Shown: positions 8,230 to 16,475, counted from the stretch's first letter. The stretch is DNA of 45,358 nucleotides from an uncultured bacterium (GCA_947383005.1 CANDBT010000037.1:1-45358), one strand, 5' to 3'. The notes: generated by a model not told the origin, from the sequence alone. Numbers and translations: made by a program.

Positions 8230-9126
8230 ATGTCAGATAGCCGCTTGTTCAAAATTTTATATTATCTTTTAGACAGGGAACATGCTACGGCTCCTGAATT
8301 GGCGGCTGAATTCGAAGTTTCACAGAGAACAATTTATCGTGATGTGGAAGTGTTAAGTGGTGCAGGTATTCCCATCTATACTGAACCAGGAAGAAATGGC
8401 GGGATATATTTATTGCAGGATTTTATTTTGGATAGGGCAATATTATCCGAAAATGAAAAGCAGGAAATATTGACAGCACTACAAAGTATATTTGCTACAG
8501 GGTATATTGGAGGAAAGGAAACGCTGACAAAGATATCAGCGCTTTTCAATGTAAATACAAGAAATTGGCTGGAAGTCGATTTTTCACCTTGGGGAAAGCG
8601 CGTTTATGACGGCTCTAAGTTTGAACTGTTAAAAACGGCAATAATTCAGTGCAGGGAAATAGAGATAGTTTATGAGAACACGAATAGTGAAAGGAGCAAA
8701 CGAGTCGTTCAACCATTAAAAATCTCTTATAAATCAAAAGCATGGTATTTGAAAGCGTTTTGTATTGAAAAGCAGGATTTTCGTATATTCAAACTAAATC
8801 GCATATTGAAGTTGGAATTATTAGAGACTACATTTGTACCAAAACCATACCCGGAATTGGAAAATAATCTACAACAGGCATATCCTGAGATAGTCCTTTT
8901 GTTTTCAAAAGAAATTGCTTATCGTGTCTATGACGAATTCGACGAAACAGAAATTGAATATCAAAAAAACGGCGATCTGGTTGTCTGTACGGAAATGCCT
9001 GTTGATACATGGCTTATTGGTTATCTGCTTTCATTTGGGGCACAGGTTGAAATAATTGAACCGACATATTTAAAAAGTGTTTTAGCTGCGCAGGCACAGG
9101 CTATTTATAAAAAGAATAAACCTTGA
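8230..9126 (+). CDS. WYL-domain transcriptional regulator (YafY type)
   Basis: This 298-residue protein has an N-terminal winged helix (RLFKILYYLLDREHATAPEL, SQRTIYRDVEVLSGAGIPI, about residues 5-50) and a middle/C-terminal WYL region (IVYENTNSERSKRVVQPLKI, KAWYLKAFCIEK, DFRIFKLNRI). WYL domains sense small ligands or nucleic acids. I start it at the ATG at 8230, with GGGGGA 7 bases upstream; the longer frame from 8155 runs into the recombinase remnant. Base composition is AT-richer than the cassette to the left. An inverted repeat overlapping its stop codon (9124-9138) is a plausible binding site controlling the following gene. Confidence 0.9.
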   Translation: MSDSRLFKILYYLLDREHATAPELAAEFEVSQRTIYRDVEVLSGAGIPIYTEPGRNGGIYLLQDFILDRAILSENEKQEILTALQSIFATGYIGGKETLTKISALFNVNTRNWLEVDFSPWGKRVYDGSKFELLKTAIIQCREIEIVYENTNSERSKRVVQPLKISYKSKAWYLKAFCIEKQDFRIFKLNRILKLELLETTFVPKPYPELENNLQQAYPEIVLLFSKEIAYRVYDEFDETEIEYQKNGDLVVCTEMPVDTWLIGYLLSFGAQVEIIEPTYLKSVLAAQAQAIYKKNKP

Positions 9127-9138
9127 CAAAAGGTGTCA
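9124..9138. promoter_or_regulatory. Operator-like inverted repeat
   Basis: TGACA-aaagg-TGTCA overlaps the stop codon of the WYL regulator gene and lies directly upstream of an extended -10 sequence (TGTTATACT, 9148-9156) for the zinc-ribbon gene. Spacing and symmetry fit an operator for the adjacent regulator. The assignment is inference. Confidence 0.5.
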
Positions 9139-9216
9139 GGGTATTTGTGTTATACTTAATACTATAACAATACATCTATACACAAATGTTCAATACATTA
9201 GAAAGAGGTAAAGAGA

Positions 9217-9489
9217 ATGAATGAAATGAGTCAGAGATTCTGTCAATGTTGTGGTATGCCTATGGGAAATACGGATGAACTGTATGGAACAAATGCCGAT
9301 GGTGGAAAGAATGGGGAATATTGTAAGTATTGTTTTGAAAATGGTGAGTTTACTTTTAATGGTACAATGGAAGAAATGATTGAGATATGTGTGCCGCATA
9401 TGGTTGCGGCTAACCCTAATATGAGCGAAGAAGAGGCAAAAAGGATCATGCTTGAATGGTTCCCAACATTGAAACGCTGGAAAAGTTAA
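9217..9489 (+). CDS. Putative zinc-ribbon protein (Zn_ribbon_2 type)
   Basis: A 90-residue protein with a four-cysteine ribbon: FCQCCGMPM near 8-16 and EYCKYCF near 35-40 (Cys36, Cys39), separated by an MGNTDELYGTNADGGKNG insert. The C-terminal half (MVAANPNMSEEEAKRIMLEWFPTLKRW) is helical. This matches the Pfam family named 'putative zinc ribbon domain', whose function is unknown; members often lie next to stress or WYL/YafY regulators, as here. An AAGAGG element precedes the ATG at some distance. Likely controlled by the operator at 9124. Confidence 0.85.
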   Translation: MNEMSQRFCQCCGMPMGNTDELYGTNADGGKNGEYCKYCFENGEFTFNGTMEEMIEICVPHMVAANPNMSEEEAKRIMLEWFPTLKRWKS

Positions 9490-9565
9490 TTAAAAGGAGA
9501 AAAGTGAAAGAGTTTGATAAAATTTTGACGATTTGTTTGCGCTTGGGGAAGGAATGATAAAAAAT

Positions 9566-10165
9566 ATGAGAAAAACAATTTTATTTGTAATTTTGCAGCA
9601 ATATGCAGATTGGGAAGCAGCTTACATTTCATCTGCAATTTCTATGTTAGGGCAAGATAAATATGAGATAAAAACGGTATCATTATCGAAGGATTATGTT
9701 CAGTCAATCGGTGGATTCAGGGTATTGCCGGATTATGATATCACCACTGTCCCGGACGATTATGAAGCTCTTATCCTGATTGGAGGAATGACGTGGAGAA
9801 GCGAGGATACACAGCCGATTAAAGTATTGGCGGAAGATTGTTTTCAAAAGGGGAAATTGTTGGGTGGAATTTGTGATGCTTCTGCATTTTTAGGCACAGC
9901 AGGTATCTTAAATAATGTAGTTCATACAAGTAATGACTTGAATGATTTAAAACAATGGGCTGGAGCCAATTATACTGGAGAAGCTAATTATATTTCAAAA
10001 CAGGCGGTTTGTAATAAAAATGTTATAACAGCTAATGGTACAGCACCTTTAGAATTTGCTAAAGAGATTTTGTCTGCGTTAAATGTAGCCGATGAAAAAA
10101 CAATGGCCGATTGGTACAATTTTCACAAATTAGGCGTTTATACCGCGCCAATGCCTAAAATGTAA
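9566..10165 (+). CDS. DJ-1/PfpI (type 1 glutamine amidotransferase-like) family protein
   Basis: The 199-residue product has the DJ-1/PfpI fold: ILFVILQQYADWEAAYISSA at the N-terminus (Glu17 is in the position of the conserved acid) and the nucleophile elbow GGICDASAFLG with Cys103. Related proteins are glyoxalase III-like, protease-like or of unknown activity. The start is uncertain: ATGs at 9554 and 9566 share the frame, and GGGGAAGGA (from 9543) is too close to the first and rather far from the second. I chose 9566 because family members begin at this point. It follows the zinc-ribbon gene by about 75 bases in the same AT-rich segment. Confidence 0.85.
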   Translation: MRKTILFVILQQYADWEAAYISSAISMLGQDKYEIKTVSLSKDYVQSIGGFRVLPDYDITTVPDDYEALILIGGMTWRSEDTQPIKVLAEDCFQKGKLLGGICDASAFLGTAGILNNVVHTSNDLNDLKQWAGANYTGEANYISKQAVCNKNVITANGTAPLEFAKEILSALNVADEKTMADWYNFHKLGVYTAPMPKM

Positions 10166-10226
10166 ATTCCGGTTCCGGTTGGAAAAGGGAATGCCGCATA
10201 TAACGGTTGAATTTGAATTGGAGAGG

Positions 10227-10265
10227 CTGCCTCAAAGAGGGATTATCCGTTTGAGGCAGTTCTTT
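10227..10265 (+). terminator. Rho-independent terminator after the DJ-1 family gene
   Basis: CTGCCTCAAA (10227-10236) pairs with TTTGAGGCAG (10250-10259), followed by TTCTTT. It ends the AT-rich segment just before the alanyl-tRNA editing gene. Confidence 0.7.
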
Positions 10266-10289
10266 GGTGCGTAAAAACAGGAGGGGAAA

Positions 10290-11468
10290 ATGACCAGTAA
10301 ATTATATTATCAGGACAGTCATCAGAAGGTTTTTGAGGCGAAGGTAATCGCATGCCGTTGGGATGAAAAAAAGCAATGTTATGCAGTCGAGCTGGATCAG
10401 ACGGCATTTTTTCCGGAAGGCGGCGGGCAATATGCCGATTCCGGCAGGATTAACGGGATAAAAGTGGAAGATGTAAAAGAAAAGGACGATGTGGTATTTC
10501 ACTATTTGAAACAACCATTAGACGCAGGGAGTAAGGTGGCAGGAGAGATAGACTATCCGGAACGTTTTTCTAAAATGCAGCAGCATACAGGTGAACACAT
10601 TGTATCAGGGTTGGTACATCGTCATTTTGGCTATGATAATGTGGGGTTTCATCTGGGAAAAGAGCAGGTAACTATGGATTTTAATGGTATGCTTACAACG
10701 AGGGATTTGAGACGGATTGAACAAGAAGCCAATGAAGCAGTTGCTGAAAATATGGTTATCGAGACCAGATACCCGGAAAAAGAGGAGCTTGAGCAGATGG
10801 AATACCGCAGTAAAAAGGAACTGGCCGGGCAAGTGAGGATAGTCGTAGTGCCAGGTTATGATTGCTGCGCTTGCTGTGCGCCCCATGTGGCCCGTACAGG
10901 GGAAATCGGCTTGATTAAGCTGGTGGATGTGGCAAAGTATAAGGGAGGGGTCCGTGTGACTATGGTATGTGGTTTCCGGGCTCTGCAGGATTATCAGATA
11001 AAGGAAGATAATGTGCGGGAAATCTCTCGTTTGCTGTCGGCAAAACCATATGAGACGTCAGAAGCGGTAGGGCGTCTGAAAAAGGAAATGCAGCAGATGA
11101 AAGATAAACTATTTCGGATACAGAGCCGTTATTTAGAAAGACGGCTGGAGGAAGTGGATTCTGTAAATTTTCTTCTATTTGAAGAGGAATTGGACACCAA
11201 TGCAGCCAGGCGGTTTGTAGATGCAGGGATGTATCGGTGTGAGGGAATTTGCGGAATATTTTTGGGAAATGACTATCAAGGGTATCAGTATACTTTCGGC
11301 AGCCAAAAGGTGGATATGCGGGAATTCCTTAAAATGTTCCATAAATCTTTTCCTGGCAAGGGAGGAGGCAAACCGGAAATGGTACAAGGAACTGTAAAAG
11401 CAAGACGTGAGGAATTGGAGGGTTATTTTATTACGGTCAATACCGCGGCTAATCACTCCGCTTATTAG
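10290..11468 (+). CDS. Alanyl-tRNA editing protein (AlaX-L family)
   Basis: A free-standing homologue of the AlaRS editing domain that would hydrolyse mischarged Ser- or Gly-tRNA(Ala). The 392-residue chain has an N-terminal beta domain with the GGGQYADSG segment (residues 44-52) and the zinc-binding motifs HxxxH (His99, His103 in QQHTGEHIVSG) and CxxxH (Cys195, His199 in CCAPH). A coiled region (about 240-290) and a DHHA1-like C-terminal part give the long AlaX form. AGGAGGGG lies 4 bases before the ATG. It is monocistronic between hairpins. Confidence 0.92.
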   Translation: MTSKLYYQDSHQKVFEAKVIACRWDEKKQCYAVELDQTAFFPEGGGQYADSGRINGIKVEDVKEKDDVVFHYLKQPLDAGSKVAGEIDYPERFSKMQQHTGEHIVSGLVHRHFGYDNVGFHLGKEQVTMDFNGMLTTRDLRRIEQEANEAVAENMVIETRYPEKEELEQMEYRSKKELAGQVRIVVVPGYDCCACCAPHVARTGEIGLIKLVDVAKYKGGVRVTMVCGFRALQDYQIKEDNVREISRLLSAKPYETSEAVGRLKKEMQQMKDKLFRIQSRYLERRLEEVDSVNFLLFEEELDTNAARRFVDAGMYRCEGICGIFLGNDYQGYQYTFGSQKVDMREFLKMFHKSFPGKGGGKPEMVQGTVKARREELEGYFITVNTAANHSAY

Positions 11469-11698
11469 CTATGGGCAAATATAACTTATCGGCAATTGTG
11501 AAGTAATTTCCGATAAAAGGCGCGCTCTTTGGCCTATCGCTGCAGACAATTGTAAATGGGCATATGCGGTTATGTTTATAAGGTACCTGTAAATAACAGC
11601 GCTGTGAACAGTAATAAATGCCTTGAGTAACTCCATTGTAGACAAAATGAGGGGAGATGGTTTATGATTAAAGAAAACATAAAAGGAGGCTGTGAAGT
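11469..11698. other. Intergenic region with small hairpins
   Basis: The 230-bp gap holds TTATCGG (from about 11487) paired with CCGATAA (to about 11517), which may terminate the editing-protein transcript although no clean U-tract follows, and a 10-bp palindrome ACAGCGCTGT (11596-11605) that could be an operator for the aldo/keto reductase. I see no convincing gene. Confidence 0.4.
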
Positions 11699-12832
11699 AT
11701 GGTTTATAAGAAGTTCCAGGATAAAGAATTGTCTGCGCTGGGCTTAGGAGCTATGCGTCTTCCGGTAATTGATGGTGATGACGGGAGGATTGATGAGCCA
11801 GCCGCCGCCGAAATGGTGGCCTATGCCATGGATCAGGGAATCAATTATTATGACACGGCGTGGGGATATCATAATGGCTGTTCGGAAACAGTTATGGGTA
11901 AGTTATTGCATGAATACCCCAGGGATAAATTCTATTTAGCGACAAAATTTCCGGGATATGATCTTTCCAATATGGGGAAAGTGGAGGAAATTTTTGAGGA
12001 GCAACTGAAAAAGTGCCAGGTGGATTATTTTGATTTTTATCTGTTTCACAATGTATGTGAGATGAATATTGACGCTTATTTAGACAGTCAATATGGAATT
12101 TATGCTTACTTAAAAAAACAGAAGGAGAATGGAAGGATCCGCCACTTGGGTTTTTCGGCTCACGGAAGCGTTGAGGTAATGAAACGTTTTCTGGAAGCCT
12201 ATGGAAAGGATATGGAGTTTTGTCAGATTCAATTGAATTATCTGGACTGGAGTTTTCAGGATGCAAAAGGCAAAGTAGAGCTTTTACGTGAGTATTCTAT
12301 TCCTGTTTGGGTGATGGAGCCGCTTCGCGGAGGGCGGTTGGCAAAACTGTCAGAGGAACATGAGGCAAAGCTGCAGGCGGTACGTCCTTCAGAGAGTATT
12401 CCGGCATGGGCTTTCCGCTTCCTACAGTCTGTCCCGGAAGTTAAAATGGTACTTTCCGGCATGTCTAATTTACAGCAGTTAGAGGAAAATATAAATACTT
12501 TTAAAGAAAATAAGCCATTGTCGGCTCAGGAAAGGGAAGTGCTGCTGGGAATTGCCGGGGAAATGCTGGAGAAAAAGACACTGCCCTGTACGGCATGCCG
12601 TTATTGTACAAGTCATTGTCCACAGCAGTTAGACATTCCGTCACTGTTGGCTTTATACAATGAGCACTGTTTTACTGACGGCGGTTTTATCGCACCGATG
12701 GCCTTGATGGCAGTAGAGGAGGGAAAACGGCCGGGGGCATGTATTGGTTGCCGGAGCTGTGAGGCTGTCTGCCCACAGCAGATTAAGATTTCGGAAGCGA
12801 TGAGTAATTTTGCAGAAAAATTAAAGGGATAG
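11699..12832 (+). CDS. Aldo/keto reductase with C-terminal 2[4Fe-4S] ferredoxin domain
   Basis: An AKR barrel (about residues 1-285) with the catalytic set Asp52, Tyr57 and Lys83, fused to a ferredoxin-like tail. The cysteine clusters are CTACRYCTSHCP (about 297-308) and CIGCRSCEAVCP (about 350-361), each able to hold a 4Fe-4S cluster. Such fused reductases are common in anaerobic Clostridia and probably couple carbonyl reduction to ferredoxin-type electron carriers. AGGAGG lies 9 bases upstream of the ATG. A second paralogue is at 27642-28679. Substrate unknown. Confidence 0.9.
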   Translation: MVYKKFQDKELSALGLGAMRLPVIDGDDGRIDEPAAAEMVAYAMDQGINYYDTAWGYHNGCSETVMGKLLHEYPRDKFYLATKFPGYDLSNMGKVEEIFEEQLKKCQVDYFDFYLFHNVCEMNIDAYLDSQYGIYAYLKKQKENGRIRHLGFSAHGSVEVMKRFLEAYGKDMEFCQIQLNYLDWSFQDAKGKVELLREYSIPVWVMEPLRGGRLAKLSEEHEAKLQAVRPSESIPAWAFRFLQSVPEVKMVLSGMSNLQQLEENINTFKENKPLSAQEREVLLGIAGEMLEKKTLPCTACRYCTSHCPQQLDIPSLLALYNEHCFTDGGFIAPMALMAVEEGKRPGACIGCRSCEAVCPQQIKISEAMSNFAEKLKG

Positions 12833-12838
12833 AAATGC

Positions 12839-12886
12839 GTGGGGCTGTGAAAACAGCCCTATATCTATGCGCGGCCCCACATAGGG
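12839..12886. other. Overlapping, mutually exclusive hairpins after the aldo/keto reductase
   Basis: GGGCTGT (12842-12848) pairs with ACAGCCC (12853-12859) around a GAAA loop. GTGGGGC (12839-12845) can instead pair with GCCCCAC (12874-12880), and CCCTAT (12857-12862) with ATAGGG (12881-12886). There is no U-tract. The first stem could act as the end of the transcript. Confidence 0.45.
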
Positions 12887-12956
12887 GAAGTATGCCGCAG
12901 AAGCGGCGCACACGGGCACTCAAAGGAAAATGTCAACTAAAGCTGACGGGCGCATG

Positions 12957-13000
12957 GCGCGGCGAACAGGGGGAAGCTTCCTCTTACTTGATTGTATAGG
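12957..13000. repeat. Partial copy of the two-hairpin dispersed repeat
   Basis: This segment aligns with the second half of the repeat at 28907-28998 (GCGCGGCGA, AGGGG, AGC, then ACTnGATTG and AGG in the same order) and runs directly into the next copy at 12994. It therefore forms a tandem one-and-a-half copy array. Confidence 0.6.
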
Positions 13001-13073
13001 CCCGCATATGGATGTTTGTTGCTAATACAGTATGCGGGCCGCACGGGATAAGGGAAAATTCCCTTACTCGATT
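12994..13073. repeat. Two-hairpin dispersed repeat, copy overlapping the FtsA-like stop codon
   Basis: Hairpin 1 is GGCCCGCATA (12999-13008) with TATGCGGGCC (13031-13040). Hairpin 2 is TAAGGGAA with TTCCCTTA (about 13049-13066). The intervening TATGGATGTTTGTTGCT is nearly the same as in the copy at 28907-28998, and paired positions differ by compensatory changes. Its right end supplies the last codons and the TAA of the leftward FtsA-like gene. Confidence 0.75.
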
Positions 13074-15346
13074 TCTTCCCTAATATAAATATGATCGCCT
13101 GGATAAAGAATCTGCTGAAAGGCTCCGGAAGCTCCATTTACCGTTAAAGAGACTCTGCCCTTAGGCTGTTTCAAATCGATATCGGAATATTGTATCATAT
13201 CCATCAAATAGTAAGGGCTTCCGTCATCTTTTGGGGGAAGGTGAAGAGGCATATCATTTAAATAGAATAAGGCAGAAGGCTTCTTTGGGAGCGCTGGTAT
13301 AGTTGCCGCCGCAGAAGGTGGTTCTGCGGCGTTTATTGCGGAATCCGGCGAGACTGACGGAGGCGTTTCCTGATTGTTTGCGGATATAGATAAATCGGAA
13401 GGCGCCGAATCAGGAATGGCTTTCCCGGGGGCAGCCAAACGGGAATCCGCCGGTATGGATTCAGTAAAAGCAGGATTGGCCGTTTGGGAATCGGAGGAAT
13501 CGGAGGCGGATGTTTCTGATTCGTTTGGCACAGGAGCTGTCGCTTGGGAATCGGTAACAGCAAGTTCAGAGCGTTCTATTTCTGCTAAACCGGTAGTGGC
13601 GGAAACGGGGGCAGCAGTTTCAGAAATCACAGCGGCAGTTTCCTGTGAAGGAGCAGAATCACTGTTTTTAGGGGGAGTCCAATTGTCGGGAAGCTTTATC
13701 ATAATGTTGTCTCCGTTTTTCAGCGATGTGCTTAATGGGGCATGTGCGCCATTTAGCGTGATATCGAGGCTGTCTGACGCGCCTTCGATATCCCCCAGGC
13801 AGGCTTTGGCAGGTATGCCCGGTACAGCAGGAATGAAATCAATACAGTCGCCAGCGTGAATAATTTCCGAGAGTTTTCCCTCCTTTTTGTTGATAAATAA
13901 GGAGGCTGGCTGTGCAGATGTGCCATAAAAAACTTTTCGGCGGCCATTGACATTTACGGTCAGATTGATACCTGGTCTTCCTAATATATCACGGTAGCCA
14001 TACCCGTTCATCATAAGAAGATTAAGAACGGTGAAACTGCCGCTTCTGAAAAGTTTGGCCTGGCGCCCGTTTAAAATAACGCGGAAACTATCATTGATCA
14101 TGTTAAGGCCGGAGGAAATGACAATACCCAGAGGTGTGGCATATTCCGGATTGTTTAAATCATATTCTTTAGAGAATGCATTGGCCCGGAAATAATTTCC
14201 GGCAATGGCTACGCGGTTAGGATCCATTTGAAGGGCAACGGTAAGTTCGTCTTTTAAGCCGATTAATTTGCTGCCGCCGCCGGCCAGGAAAAGGGCGGAA
14301 GGCGCTCCGCCGTTGATTTCCAAGATTTTAGCGGCAATCTCTTTGCATAAAAGACCGGAAGTATCCTGAATGCATCGCAGGAGTTCTTCACGGGGAATTT
14401 TATGTTCTAATCCCAGGATGTCCTGGAAAGTAATTTCTTCATCATGTTCAATCTGTGCTTTGATCGCTTCGGCGGAGGAGAAGTCTACCAGATATTCTTT
14501 CATAATCGCTTCGGAGATTTCATCGCCGGCTACCGTAGCCATGGTGTAACCGGTTACGCTGCCCCCGGTACAAGCGGCAATATCTGAAGTTCCGGCGCCA
14601 ATATCAACCATAACCAGGTTTAACAGACGCAAATTGGCGGGAATAGCCGCATTGATAGCGGCGATGGGCTCCAAAGTGATGCTGGCAACTTCCAATCCGA
14701 TTTTGTGCATGGTGGTATACAGGCTTTCAACAACTTCACTAGGCAGGAATGTGGCAATCAGGTCCACTTTTATTTGCTGTCCCCGATGATCTTTTAAACT
14801 GGATATCATATATTGATCCAGGAAATATTGGCAAACCGTATAGCCTACCAGATAAAAGCGCCGCTCATCGGCATTGGCATCATTTTCCGCGTCGAAGGCA
14901 GCTTCGGCTTTACTGATTGCGCCTGCTTCCAGACGGCTGATAATTTCATCATCGATCAATTGAGTACCAGGTAATTCCATTTCATAATCGGCTCGTTTGG
15001 TTCTGAGAGCACGTCCGGCAGCAGCTACACAAACCCGGTTTAACGTGCAGCCCAGCTTGCTTTCCAGGCGTTTTTTGACTTTTTCCGCCAATGCAGACAC
15101 TTTTTCTATATTTTCAATCTGACCGTCAATCATAGCCCGTTCGCTGTGTTCTTCCTTTTCGATGGCAAGGATTTTTACTTTGTCATCCTCTACGGATCCT
15201 ACCATGCCAATAATGCTTCGTGTCCCGATATCTAAGGCAAAAATAATATTTTCCGCTTGTTTTCGTATCAGCGGTCTTGTGGTTTGCCTTTTGGTTGAAT
15301 TCTTAGCTCTAGTTTTAGGCGTGTTTTTAGCCGTGTTTTTAGCCAT
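13064..15346 (-). CDS. FtsA-like cell division protein with long C-terminal extension
   Basis: The 760-residue product begins with a basic Lys/Thr/Asn tail (1-35), then an actin-like ATPase: FALDIGTRSIIGMVG (phosphate 1), MVDIGAGTSDIAA (phosphate 2) and LFLAGGGSKLIG (adenosine motif). The FtsA SHS2-type insertion is present between the first two. After about residue 400 come beta-rich segments (LTVNVNGRRKVFYG, IHAGDCIDFIPA), a Ser/Ala/Pro/Glu-rich linker (about 560-680) and a final domain ending SLTVNGASGAFQQILYPGDH. Classical FtsA is about 420 residues, so this is the long clostridial type, which often coexists with ftsA proper. ATG at 15346 has AGGAGGGG upstream; an in-frame TTG lies 18 bases earlier. 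No ftsZ is nearby. Confidence 0.85.
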   Translation of the reverse strand: MAKNTAKNTPKTRAKNSTKRQTTRPLIRKQAENIIFALDIGTRSIIGMVGSVEDDKVKILAIEKEEHSERAMIDGQIENIEKVSALAEKVKKRLESKLGCTLNRVCVAAAGRALRTKRADYEMELPGTQLIDDEIISRLEAGAISKAEAAFDAENDANADERRFYLVGYTVCQYFLDQYMISSLKDHRGQQIKVDLIATFLPSEVVESLYTTMHKIGLEVASITLEPIAAINAAIPANLRLLNLVMVDIGAGTSDIAACTGGSVTGYTMATVAGDEISEAIMKEYLVDFSSAEAIKAQIEHDEEITFQDILGLEHKIPREELLRCIQDTSGLLCKEIAAKILEINGGAPSALFLAGGGSKLIGLKDELTVALQMDPNRVAIAGNYFRANAFSKEYDLNNPEYATPLGIVISSGLNMINDSFRVILNGRQAKLFRSGSFTVLNLLMMNGYGYRDILGRPGINLTVNVNGRRKVFYGTSAQPASLFINKKEGKLSEIIHAGDCIDFIPAVPGIPAKACLGDIEGASDSLDITLNGAHAPLSTSLKNGDNIMIKLPDNWTPPKNSDSAPSQETAAVISETAAPVSATTGLAEIERSELAVTDSQATAPVPNESETSASDSSDSQTANPAFTESIPADSRLAAPGKAIPDSAPSDLSISANNQETPPSVSPDSAINAAEPPSAAATIPALPKKPSALFYLNDMPLHLPPKDDGSPYYLMDMIQYSDIDLKQPKGRVSLTVNGASGAFQQILYPGDHIYIREEIE

Positions 15347-15364
15347 GTTTCCCCTCCTGAACAA

Positions 15365-15493
15365 TCAGTCTTTCAATAATTATATTAAAATTGTAACTTA
15401 ATGTAAATCATTTTCTTGTTTTTTCCTAAAAAATCGTGCATTTATTGCCTGTTTTTGATAAAATAATAAAAAATGTGAGAAGGGGATTTGTCT
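15365..15493. promoter_or_regulatory. Divergent promoter region, FtsA-like gene and AraC regulator
   Basis: A 130-bp AT-rich gap between divergent genes. TTTGATAAAATAATAAAAAATG before the AraC gene has a -10-like AT run, but I cannot place a convincing -35 element. Confidence 0.35.
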
Positions 15494-16375
15494 ATGGATT
15501 TGCCGGTTCAATGCTATCGTGTCAGTACAAACTTCAGGATGCTTGGGAGCTTTCCAGTAGAGGAGGTGGAGCTTTACTTAACTGTTTGTGGTACAGAACG
15601 GTGTACTCCGGACAAGTTTTATGGGCCGACGGTGAGAAGGGATTATCATGTGCATGTTATATTATCAGGTAAAGGGACTTTGGAGATGGAAGGGATAACT
15701 TATGCGCTGCAGCGGGGGCAGATTTTTGTAACGTTTCCAGGCGTGGATGTTTTCTATTATTCTGACCCGGAAGATCCCTGGCATTATGCTTGGGTATCTT
15801 TTAATGGCTCAAAAGCGGCGCTTTATTTGGAAAAGGCAGGAATTACGAGGGAGAACCCTGTTCGAGACGTATATTTGGAACCAGAGGAATTTCTGGTGAT
15901 TATCGAAAAAATTTTAAATCACCATGAAATAACCGTTGCTAACGAGCTGACGCGGACGGCCTTGCTGTATCAGATTTTGGCTTTGTTGGTGAATTCTCAG
16001 AATCAAAATCTGGAACGTCAGAAGAAATCTTTGCCTTATGATTATTCGCCGGATATCTATGTAGATAATGCGATTTGTTATATCCATACCCATTATGCGC
16101 ATACGAAGGTTAGTGATATTGCTTCGTATATTGGGATTACCCGTTCATATTTAACACATATTTTTAAACAGAAAATGCAAATTTCCCCTCAAGAATATTT
16201 ACTGAGTTATCGCTTGGAGCAAGCCAGTAGGCTTTTGCGGACTACGGGAAAGTCTGTGCAGGAGGTGGCAGAGTATGTGGGATATGAAAATCCACTGACA
16301 TTTTCAAAAATGTTTAAACGGGTTTACGGGCTTAGCCCGAAGAATTACCGGTTGAAGGTGACTCAGCAGGAGTAA
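15494..16375 (+). CDS. AraC family transcriptional regulator
   Basis: A 293-residue regulator with an N-terminal cupin/arabinose-binding-like domain (RRDYHVHVILSGKGTLEM, GQIFVTFPGVDVFYYSDPED, WHYAWVSFNG) and a C-terminal AraC double helix-turn-helix (SDIASYIGITRSYLTHIFKQ, SVQEVAEYVGYENPLTFSKM, GLSPKNYR). I use the ATG at 15494 with GAGAAGGGG 8 bases upstream rather than the TTG two codons earlier. It is tail-to-tail with a sugar-binding lipoprotein gene, and the WHYAW type of sensor is often seen in regulators of carbohydrate uptake, so it may control that gene. The link is inferred. Confidence 0.9.
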   Translation: MDLPVQCYRVSTNFRMLGSFPVEEVELYLTVCGTERCTPDKFYGPTVRRDYHVHVILSGKGTLEMEGITYALQRGQIFVTFPGVDVFYYSDPEDPWHYAWVSFNGSKAALYLEKAGITRENPVRDVYLEPEEFLVIIEKILNHHEITVANELTRTALLYQILALLVNSQNQNLERQKKSLPYDYSPDIYVDNAICYIHTHYAHTKVSDIASYIGITRSYLTHIFKQKMQISPQEYLLSYRLEQASRLLRTTGKSVQEVAEYVGYENPLTFSKMFKRVYGLSPKNYRLKVTQQE

Positions 16376-16381
16376 AAAAAC

Positions 16382-16421
16382 GCACTATAAAGAAAGTGTG
16401 TATTATGTTCCTTTATAGTGC
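16382..16421. terminator. Shared hairpin between convergent genes
   Basis: GCACTATAAAG (about 16382-16392) pairs with CTTTATAGTGC (about 16411-16421), an 11-bp perfect stem between the convergent AraC and solute-binding genes. It is preceded by an A-run, which gives a U-run on the minus strand, so it best terminates the leftward transcript and may serve both. Confidence 0.6.
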
Positions 16422-16475
16422 AGCTGGTTATGTGATTTTTGCAATGAGGTATTAAGTTTGACAGTTGTAAAAAGT

